From contig CBDDLM010000004.1 in the NCBI GenBank assembly GCA_965230665.1, positions 2,170,001 to 2,234,000 on the forward strand: 64,000 nucleotides of DNA. The letters run 5' to 3'. Under the pieces are notes generated by a model. That model had not been told where the DNA came from and searched no databases. It saw only the letters and a program-made list of their open reading frames with translations. Origin of the DNA: JAGNRR01 sp965230665 (GTDB taxonomy: Bacteria > Bacteroidota > Bacteroidia > Chitinophagales > Chitinophagaceae). Of this stretch, positions 54,042 to 62,000 are shown one piece after another (position 1 is the stretch's first letter; each line of letters begins with the position of its first letter). The position numbers and the translations under genes are program-made.

Positions 54042-55082
54042 TTACTTGTTAAAGAATTCTGCTGCTGCATCGGCTGATACTTTTACTGCTTCAGGTTTGT
54101 AGTAGAAATCCACATGGCTAAACTGGTCTAATGCCAATACTTTGTTATCGTTGGTTAGTTTTTCTATAAATTGAATAGAACAAGGTGCCGTTGATGCATT
54201 GGTGCCATAGATAACCAAACTAGGTTGGACAATTTTATCTGCATAAGCCTCTCCGATAGAAATCAATGACTGCATGGCTTGGTCAGCGATGTGAATGTTT
54301 GAAGCGTTTTTAACAGTTCCTGGACCCTTCACACCGTCCTTTCCGTAGTAGCTATACGTTTCTTCTGCCATTGGTGGGAATGCCGCAGCTGCAACAAACT
54401 CTTCTTTTGACATCTTGTCGTCTAATCCAAATGGGGCATGATAGTCAGGTTCACCTGTTTCATACTGCTTTTGCATTGAAGCATTGGCAGCGGCAATCAT
54501 TGGGTCTGTCACCTCTCTTCCAAGCCACTGGAAACCATCGGCTGCCATCATGCCAGACACCATTGCAATTTTCTTCATTCTGTGGTCAGTAACTGCTGCC
54601 GATGCAATGATGGAACCACCCTGACAAACGCCCAATCCGTTAATTTCTTCTACAAAGGGAAGCGTGCCAAGATAAGATACCGCATCCCATGTGTTTTCTA
54701 TCAAACGGAACATATAGCGACTTTTTTTATGCTCACCCGGTAATGCTGGAGAATCTCCCATTCCTAGGTAATCGAATCCTAAGAATACAAATCCTCTTTT
54801 TGCCATTTCTGGTCCGTAAGTTGCCATTACCTGTCCCTTAACCTGCGGGAACGGGCTAGCACTAACAATAGCTTTGTACTTTTTGTTGGGATCAAATCCT
54901 TCGGGAAGGTATAAATCTCCTGCAAGTTCAACTCCGAATGATGTGAAGGTTACTGTGTTTACTCCTGATTTTAGATTTTCCATTTCTGTGTTTTTTAATT
55001 TATTATTTTTTTGTGCTGATAGATTTGTAGAAATACCTGCTATCAGTACTAGGCTCATTATTGATTTAATTATTGTTTTCAT
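54042..55082 (-). CDS. exported alpha/beta hydrolase, second copy
   Basis: This 346-aa protein is like that at 50486 but has an added signal peptide (IIKSIMSLVLIAGISTNLSAQ). GLGVCQGGSII (Gly-x-Cys-x-Gly) and FSHVDFYY match the first copy. It should act in the periplasm, so the pair may work on the same kind of substrate on both sides of the membrane. Confidence 0.86.
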   Translation of the reverse strand: MKTIIKSIMSLVLIAGISTNLSAQKNNKLKNTEMENLKSGVNTVTFTSFGVELAGDLYLPEGFDPNKKYKAIVSASPFPQVKGQVMATYGPEMAKRGFVFLGFDYLGMGDSPALPGEHKKSRYMFRLIENTWDAVSYLGTLPFVEEINGLGVCQGGSIIASAAVTDHRMKKIAMVSGMMAADGFQWLGREVTDPMIAAANASMQKQYETGEPDYHAPFGLDDKMSKEEFVAAAAFPPMAEETYSYYGKDGVKGPGTVKNASNIHIADQAMQSLISIGEAYADKIVQPSLVIYGTNASTAPCSIQFIEKLTNDNKVLALDQFSHVDFYYKPEAVKVSADAAAEFFNK

Positions 55083-55529
55083 CGTTCTTTTGTTTTAAGT
55101 AATTATCTAATACAAAGGTCAGAAGGGTGGGGAGCTTTTGAGTTAAACATTTTCGTTTAAGACTTAAATATTTTGGTATTATGTGGTGGTTTTCTATCTA
55201 GTTCATCTGGCTATTTGCAATTCAGGTCTAGCGATAAGAAATAAGCTTGTCGGTCAACTCTCTCAATTGATACTCTTCAGGGACTTAAGTAAGATTACTT
55301 TCTTTGAAACGTAGAGTATTATAAATTATCCTTTTCTATGAGATATTATTTTCATGTTCCATATCTTGAACAGAGCTATAATTAGTACTAACTTCCTTTG
55401 CTAATTCCCTGATTAAAAAATACGTTTCCAACGATATGAGTTTATCGACTAATTCTGTTAGTTCGTACTTCCTAGACAGGTAGTCAGAGTACTTTTTAAT
55501 AACAAGGTAGTTCGCTAAACTTTATTTTC
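55083..55529. other. intergenic region with two XRE-gene remnants
   Basis: 55225-55295 (TAAGCTTGTCGGTCAACTCT, TCAATTGATACTCTTCAGGG) and 55345-55515 (ATACGTTTCCAACG, CTAATTCTGTTAGTTCGTAC, TAATAACAAGGTAGTT) both resemble the XRE genes of the two elements in their middle part. Both are broken. The region thus records two more insertions or one duplicated. Confidence 0.68.
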
Positions 55530-55937
55530 TTAGGACTTCTCGTTCCTATTAATAAATGCAATTACTATACCTGTAATAATGATCGAGATTGTATCAAATA
55601 CTCCTGCAATCAGCATAGCTGGTGTAGGTAGGGGGGAACCGCCACCCATAATTAAGTAGGTGGATACAAAGCTCATTACCCCCGTAGCAAGACCCCAAAT
55701 AAGTCCTTTCTTCAACCAGCTCCCTTTTAGTTTAAGGTGTGGGTAAAGAAGCACCATCATTAAGGTGATTAAAAAATAGCCGATGAGTATAGGCAGCATT
55801 TCTGTTTCTTCAGGACTGGATTGAAATTCACCCATCATGGGGTGTACCATCGGACTGATAACTTTCATAGCAATAATGGATCCAACAAGGAGGTTGACCG
55901 CATAACCTATTAGAAGGCTTAAACCGAATTTTTTCAT
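55530..55937 (-). CDS. four-span membrane protein
   Basis: This 135-aa protein has four spans (LSLLIGYAVNLLVGSIIAM, ILIGYFLITLMMVLLY, GLIWGLATGVMSFVSTYLIM, LIAGVFDTISIIITGIVIAF). The outline recalls DUF1761-like small membrane proteins. It precedes none closely; the SRPBCC gene lies 28 bp upstream on the same strand, so they are likely co-transcribed. Confidence 0.65.
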   Translation of the reverse strand: MKKFGLSLLIGYAVNLLVGSIIAMKVISPMVHPMMGEFQSSPEETEMLPILIGYFLITLMMVLLYPHLKLKGSWLKKGLIWGLATGVMSFVSTYLIMGGGSPLPTPAMLIAGVFDTISIIITGIVIAFINRNEKS

Positions 55938-55965
55938 AGTAATATATTTTGAGTGAAATGTTTAT

Positions 55966-56442
55966 TTACTTTTTACAATTGATTTCTTTTTGTTTTCTTG
56001 CAGAAGGGTTACCCGTTTCAATATAGACAGCCAAATCATCTAACAGGCCGGGGTAGATCTTGTTTAATTGCGATTTCATAGGTATTTGGAGGATTGTCCC
56101 TATAATGGGCATCACTTCTATTCTAGGACCAATTGTAATTTCTGTTTGTTTATCAGAAATTTGTCTTAGTCTCCAGATGCCGACCACAGAACGTACAAAG
56201 AAGGGTAGGCCTTTGACCGAAAATTCGAGTATATAGTTTTCATTGTCGATGGATGTTATTTTATCCATGAGCCTGCCCGATTCCGTTTCACAAACGCGAT
56301 CGAAGTCTTCGTGCGCTTCCCCTTTTCTGCAACTGGATGTTCCTGTTGCCCATTTATGCCCGTTGTGAAATTCATCTATTACGAATCTCCAGACCTCATT
56401 AATTGGTTTCTTTATTTCTTTTTTAAATTTTAAATCTATCAT
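55966..56442 (-). CDS. SRPBCC-family protein (polyketide cyclase-like)
   Basis: This 158-aa protein opens with IDLKFKKEIKKPINEVWRFVIDEF, the beta-hairpin and helix of the START/Bet v1-like SRPBCC fold that binds hydrophobic ligands. It lies in line with the TetR regulator (56491-57042) and the membrane gene, an operon that TetR probably represses. Confidence 0.78.
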   Translation of the reverse strand: MIDLKFKKEIKKPINEVWRFVIDEFHNGHKWATGTSSCRKGEAHEDFDRVCETESGRLMDKITSIDNENYILEFSVKGLPFFVRSVVGIWRLRQISDKQTEITIGPRIEVMPIIGTILQIPMKSQLNKIYPGLLDDLAVYIETGNPSARKQKEINCKK

Positions 56443-56490
56443 ATTTATAGTATTAGAATGAACGTTCGTTCCATTTATAAGTAAAAAAAT

Positions 56491-57042
56491 TTATTTCTTA
56501 ATGCCGTCCCAAACCATTTGAATTTGATTTTTAAGAGATGACTTTTTCCTTTTAGATTGACTGAAATACCACCTCAGATAAGAAGAAATTGCTCCTCCAA
56601 TAAACATTAGTAATTCTTCAACGGCAACGATTTTTATGATTCTATCCTGTTGTCCTTTTTTCAGCACTATAGATACAAGCTCCACAGATTTTCCTCCTCT
56701 TACCTTATTTTCTTTGGTAATAATTGGGGAGGCTTCCAGTTGTTCAAGGAACTTGAAATAGGAAGGGTGCTCAATAAAAAACTCAATAAGTACGGTGAGA
56801 TAATGTTCAAATTGTATTTTGATTGCTTTATCCGTATCAACCGCTAAGAACACGGCTTCTTCCTTTTCCTTGATGTCAATGTAAATTTGGTTAATGAGTA
56901 TATCCTTATTGGGGAAATAGTTATAGATCGTTCCCATTCCAGTTCCCGCAGCCTTAGCAATTTCTGACATGGGCGTATTATGAACTCCTTTTTCAACTAG
57001 AAGTTCAAGAGCGGCTTTTAGAATTGCATCTTTTTTTGTCAC
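56491..57042 (-). CDS. TetR-family transcriptional regulator
   Basis: This 183-aa protein has an N-terminal HTH (AILKAALELLVEKGVHNTPMSEIAKAAGTGMGTIYNYFPNKDIL, in parts). The C-terminal ligand domain is short. It probably regulates itself and the SRPBCC and membrane genes that follow at 56442 and 55937. The palindrome-like GGAATATTTATTCC just upstream (57062-57075) is a likely operator. Confidence 0.86.
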   Translation of the reverse strand: MTKKDAILKAALELLVEKGVHNTPMSEIAKAAGTGMGTIYNYFPNKDILINQIYIDIKEKEEAVFLAVDTDKAIKIQFEHYLTVLIEFFIEHPSYFKFLEQLEASPIITKENKVRGGKSVELVSIVLKKGQQDRIIKIVAVEELLMFIGGAISSYLRWYFSQSKRKKSSLKNQIQMVWDGIKK

Positions 57043-57061
57043 GTTACAAATATAAACAATT

Positions 57062-57075
57062 TGGAATATTTATTC
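57062..57075. promoter_or_regulatory. candidate TetR operator
   Basis: TTTGGAATATTTATTCCAAA, centred about 57068, is a near-perfect palindrome 20 bases before the TetR start. Its size and position suit a TetR site. Confidence 0.55.
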
Positions 57076-57168
57076 CAAATTTTATTTGCCGACTCTCAGA
57101 GATTAGCATATGCGGCGTGCCACACAAAAGTTAGGCACGACCGTCATACGCACAGTATTGCACTCTAT

Positions 57169-58254
57169 TTATTCTATTTTTTTTCTCATTACGTAATAAT
57201 CATCATACTCTTTGTGTATTTTGAAATGGGCTTTTTTATACAGTGCGAAGGGGCCCTTGAAATTACTTGCACACGATAGTTCTCCTTTCTTCGGATAGGC
57301 TTCAATATAATCATAACCTTTATTCGAATAATCCATAATAATTCGATCAAGGATTTTTTGAGCGATGCCTTGTCTTCTATAATCTGGATGTATTAAGAAG
57401 CAAACAATTGAACAAACTTTATCCTTAGGATTATCTACGTAATCATAGTCTTTTAATAATCTTTGATAATTTAGTCTGTTGTTCGCATTACACCATCCAA
57501 TGGGTTTGTCATTATCAAAGACTAAATAACCAGTCAGCTTATGATCATTGATAAGATTTATTACAGCAGAACGATTTGATGCACGTGTACATGTTGCTAC
57601 ATCACCAGTAAAATGGTAATCGTAACAATAGCAGCTTGACCAATCAGGATTTTCCTTGAAAACCATATTATCAAAGAAGAACAGATAGTCGTCTCGCAAA
57701 ACTTTCGTCAATGGTCTTATATTAATGTCCATGTTTTTGTCAAGTGGTAAATACTTGTCCTGAATAACATTGAAGTGATGTATTTGATGGGCGGTAATAG
57801 TTAGTCCAATTGCGGAAAGAGGCATCTCATATTCGAAAAACACGCAATTTGTTTCAAGGGTTTTTTGGTTGAAAGAATTAAACAACGCTATAGTCGATTG
57901 TCGTACAATCAACAGTTCATTTATGAGTTGCTCAATGGTTTGTTCATCAGCATTTGAATTGTTAGCCATAATTTCCTGATCTAATGCATCTGGTATATTT
58001 CCTTCATTCCGGGCGAAAACTACTGCTCGATAACACCAAATTCTTTCCCAATCTATCAAGTGCTGCAATATGTTGTTTAATGTCCATTTGTTAAGGTCGT
58101 AGACTTTGAACCCAATTCGATTCAATTGGGTAATGTCTAAGGCGTTGATTTGATTAAGGCTTATTTGTAATGCGGTATTAAGTTCTGTGTCTCCGTTCAA
58201 TTCCAGAACATACTCTAGAAATTCGGGGCTCTTTTTGGTTTTTTTATTTTTCAT
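57169..58254 (-). CDS. DinB/ClbS-like four-helix protein fused to a GNAT acetyltransferase
   Basis: This 361-aa protein has an N-terminal four-helix bundle (residues 1-180) with WTLNNILQHLIDWERIWCYRA and a late ITAHQIHHFNVIQDKYLP, the DinB/ClbS-DfsB pattern with His ligands. The C-terminal half is a GNAT acetyltransferase (CSIVCFLIHPDYRRQGIAQKIL, the R-x-x-G-x-A CoA loop). The fusion is uncommon. The role could be thiol transfer plus acetylation in detoxification; this is inferred. Confidence 0.8.
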   Translation of the reverse strand: MKNKKTKKSPEFLEYVLELNGDTELNTALQISLNQINALDITQLNRIGFKVYDLNKWTLNNILQHLIDWERIWCYRAVVFARNEGNIPDALDQEIMANNSNADEQTIEQLINELLIVRQSTIALFNSFNQKTLETNCVFFEYEMPLSAIGLTITAHQIHHFNVIQDKYLPLDKNMDINIRPLTKVLRDDYLFFFDNMVFKENPDWSSCYCYDYHFTGDVATCTRASNRSAVINLINDHKLTGYLVFDNDKPIGWCNANNRLNYQRLLKDYDYVDNPKDKVCSIVCFLIHPDYRRQGIAQKILDRIIMDYSNKGYDYIEAYPKKGELSCASNFKGPFALYKKAHFKIHKEYDDYYVMRKKIE

Positions 58255-58651
58255 GCTTTTTATTTTTTTGAATTAGATATTTGATCAGATGGTGACGTAT
58301 TTCTTAGCTCACAGATATTTATTTTCAGCTCGCCAGTATAGATTAACAATGACGAAAAGCACAACTGTGTTTTAAACACTTCTTAGGGGGTAAAACGACT
58401 GAAAGGGTAAAATGAAATACAGTCCGAGTAGAATTACTCGAATGAAATAATTAGCCTAAATGTACAGGGGCTAATTACTATGCTACTATTAATTTAAGAG
58501 TTACTCTCAAAATTTGAATCATTTAATACAAAGCGAATATAGATGAAAATTACAAATAGGCTATTGGTAAAAGGTCATGCGTCAATTTTTGTCTAATCCA
58601 AATCAATCAAGACGTTTGCCTTAGATTCCCAAAGGAGTAAGAAACTCTCTG
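58255..58651. other. intergenic region with small hairpins
   Basis: CGAGTA/TACTCG (58425-58440) and AATTAGCC/GGCTAATT (58449-58476) are short inverted repeats. No gene was found. Function is unknown; they may be terminators or regulatory RNA parts. Confidence 0.4.
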
Positions 58652-58816
58652 ATGCTAGCTCGGCTGAGGTCATCTGACTCTGTTGTAAAATTGTATGCTT
58701 TGGTCCAGATGCTAGGAAGCAAATCTATTTGGAACTATTCTTTAGAACAAGAGTATTTTTTTAATTTAATACGCGTACATCCTGCAATACCAAGTTTAGA
58801 GCAAGCTATTAGATAA
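58652..58816 (+). pseudogene. 54-codon fragment of unknown origin
   Basis: The frame reads MLARLRSSDSVVKLYALVQ, then SLEQEYFFNLIRVHPAIPSLEQAI. It looks protein-like but has no clear start context and no partner. It and the frame at 58829 may be pieces of one decayed gene. I do not recognise it. Confidence 0.35.
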
Positions 58817-58828
58817 GGTAATACGACG

Positions 58829-59047
58829 ATGACGTATTATATAGATCAACAAACACATGACCCAATCACCAATATTTTCCTTTCGAGACCCCAGGGAGTT
58901 TGCGTCGAAGGGTCTGCACTATCTTTACTAGATTTTGTAAGAGACAGTATGTCCGATATTAAATTCTCTGTTGTACCTTTATTCAACTGGCCATCTATGG
59001 ATTGTTTTTCTTGGTTTTGGCAAGTTTTTAAATTAGTTATTTTATGA
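58829..59047 (+). CDS. doubtful 72-aa frame
   Basis: It starts MTYYIDQQTHDPITNIFLS and ends within the start of the giant surface protein (ATGA overlap). No family recognised. It may be a fragment with the frame at 58652. Low support. Confidence 0.25.
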   Translation: MTYYIDQQTHDPITNIFLSRPQGVCVEGSALSLLDFVRDSMSDIKFSVVPLFNWPSMDCFSWFWQVFKLVIL

Positions 59048-62000
59048 AAAGACCCCTATTTTCAAAAAATCTTCTATTGGTTTTTCTTTTTGTTGGAGCC
59101 TTTAATTTAGATGGAGCGGGACAATTTATATCGTCCTATTCTTTTTCTCAATCTACAGGAACTTATAATTCAATAACAGGCACTACCTTGGGAAGCGGCA
59201 CTGGATTAGACAATCAACGTTATGCGGTTAATCTGCCGTTCAATTTTGTAATGAATGATAGTGCTTATTCAAGTGTCTATGTCTCCATGAATGGCTTTAT
59301 TAGCTTAGGAGGAAATCCAGGATCTGGCCATTGGATGATACAATCTAATGCTGGTGGTTTTCAAGTGATCTCTGGTTTTGATTATGATCTTGCCAGTCTA
59401 AATACAAGTACAAGGCTCAGTCATACCACCACGGGTACTGCACCTAATAGAGTTTTTACCGCACAGTGGGAAAATATGGGTGTAACGGGAACCACGGCCC
59501 TAGATGCTAGTTTCCAAATAAAACTTTACGAAACATCCAACAATATTGAGATAGTTTATGGTAATATTTCATTGGCTACAGGGAGCAATATTTCCGTTCA
59601 ACTTGGACTCAGAGGTAGAACCAATACGGAGTTTGCTTGTCGTGCTTCTAATAGCAGCGCTTGGAGTTCAACGACAAGTGGATTCAACAATACAGGAAAC
59701 ATAATGTATACTGGAGGTTTTGATCCACCTAATGGTATAACATATACTTACACTGCACCTCCCGTTTGTTCAATACCAAATCAAGCATCAATGTTGATTT
59801 TGACACCTGCTACCAATAATATAAGTGGAACTTTCACTCCAAGCTCAAGTACGAGTGCTCAGTATTTAGTGGTTGCAAATCAAGGCACAGTATTAAGTGC
59901 GAACCCTATCGATGGAACAACCTATAGCGTAAACGATTCTATCGGGAATGGTAAAGTGATCTATAAAGGATCAAGCACATCGTTTACTCATTCAAGCCTA
60001 CCGCAGAACACACCTTATTCATATACAGTATTTTCATTTAGAGCAGGAGCTTGTATGCTAGGCCCAGTTTATAATACTAATGCACCTCTTGTAGGGAACG
60101 ATACAACATTAGGACCTCATAAGTATACCTGGGTTAGAACCTCAGGTTCATGGGATTTTGGTGCAGATACGAATTGGAGTCCACATCGTACTGTGCCCAA
60201 TAGTCTAGACACATTAATTTTTGATAATGGCGGGACCTTTACCGCGACAGATGTAAGCAATCAGCTCAATGGAGTAATACGTATTACTGGTAATACAAAT
60301 GTGACATTTAACGCTTGGCTACCAAGTTCGATATCAATACTATGGATTCAAAAAGAATTTACGATCGACAGTGGTTCTACATTGAACTTAGGTGGTACAG
60401 GGAGTTTAGAGCTAGATTGTGCCTATCAATTTTCCACCTCTGGAACTATTACAACTAATATCCATGGGGTGTTGAACTTGCAGAATAATTCTATCATGGA
60501 TGTGAATTCTTCCACCGTGACTTGTAGTGGTACCATTAGGGCAAGCGGTGCAGGAGCGGTGATTCAAAACTATGCGCCGGAGCGATTAGTATTTACGAAT
60601 ACGGGTGTTTACGAACATAGTCCGAATGGAGGAGTTATACCCGAAGCAATTTATATGCCGAACTCTACAGTTCTTGTAAACGGTGTTACATCTAATCTTC
60701 CTTCCGTTGAACTAGGGCAAAACTTCGGAAACTTTATTTGGGATTGTCCTACTCAATCAACCGACCTTAATATAAATATTAAACTAGATACTATCGAGGG
60801 AAACCTTAGACTGTTAAATACAAATTCACATAGATTAACATATAGTAGTAGTAATAAGTACCTAACCGTTTTTGGTGATTTTGAGCAAACCAACTCGGAC
60901 ATTACCTTAAGAAACGCTAATTTCTATGGGAACTTAATTTTAAATAATGGTGATTTGCACATTATTTCAGGCATACACAATGTTCATGGTAATGTTACAC
61001 AGAATGTGGCTCATACATTTACCTCATCTGGGTATTCTACACCATCTCGTTGGGTTTTAAAGGGTAGCCATCATCAGAATCTTAATATTGGGGGCACGTT
61101 TGCCTCCCCAATAAATTACATATTAGAAAACCCGCAAGGAGCAACGTTGACAGGTATCATATCAGTTACTAATAACCGTAGTGTGAGAATTAAATCAGGC
61201 GGTTTTAGTGGAAATGGTTTTTTCTCCTATGGAACAACAGGTTCTAAGTTGGAGTATGTGGCCAGTTCGCCTATAACGGCTTCTGCCGTTGAGTGGTCTG
61301 TCAATGCACAACCCAGCGAGATAGTCATTGATATATCTGGTGCTGCACCTAATAACAAAGTTTGGTTGCCAGGTGATAGAACGTTTTTGGGTAAGTTGAA
61401 TATGGTAAATGGAGTCCTTGCCTTGGGGGATAAAAACCTTACCATTGATAGTAATGGTTTTATCACAATCAGTAATACCAGTAATCCTTCAACGAACAGG
61501 TTTATTGCTGTAGATAGTACAGGATCACTACGAAGTGCTATAAAGCCTGTGACCTCAGGCACTTTTATGAGAAATTATCCAATTGGTGATTTAGAGGGTA
61601 CACATCAAGAGAGTGCCATGAATATGTCCGTGACGAACAATCCTGTAAAAAGATATCTAACATTTAACCTTAAGAATAAAAAGCATCCGAATGAGACTGC
61701 CCCAACGAACTATTTGAATCGTTATTGGACCATAACAGATGATCATCCTACAACACCATTTTCATATATTCTTAATGTTGCCACACCAAGGGCTGATGTG
61801 ATGGGCAATAAACATCTTGTATTGAACAAGTGGACGAATAATACTTGGGAACAGTTATTATTTACAACTTCGGTTTCTACCCTATTTTCTGAAATGTATT
61901 TCAATAAAGTAAATTCGAGTAGTGTACCTATATCTGGTGACTATACGGGACGAGAAGCTGTCTATACAAATTATACTTGGACTGGGGCAGTTGATAGCAA

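Noticed and set aside
61227..61562. - strand open frame of 111 codons
   Set aside because: It is a shadow of the giant surface protein gene on the + strand.
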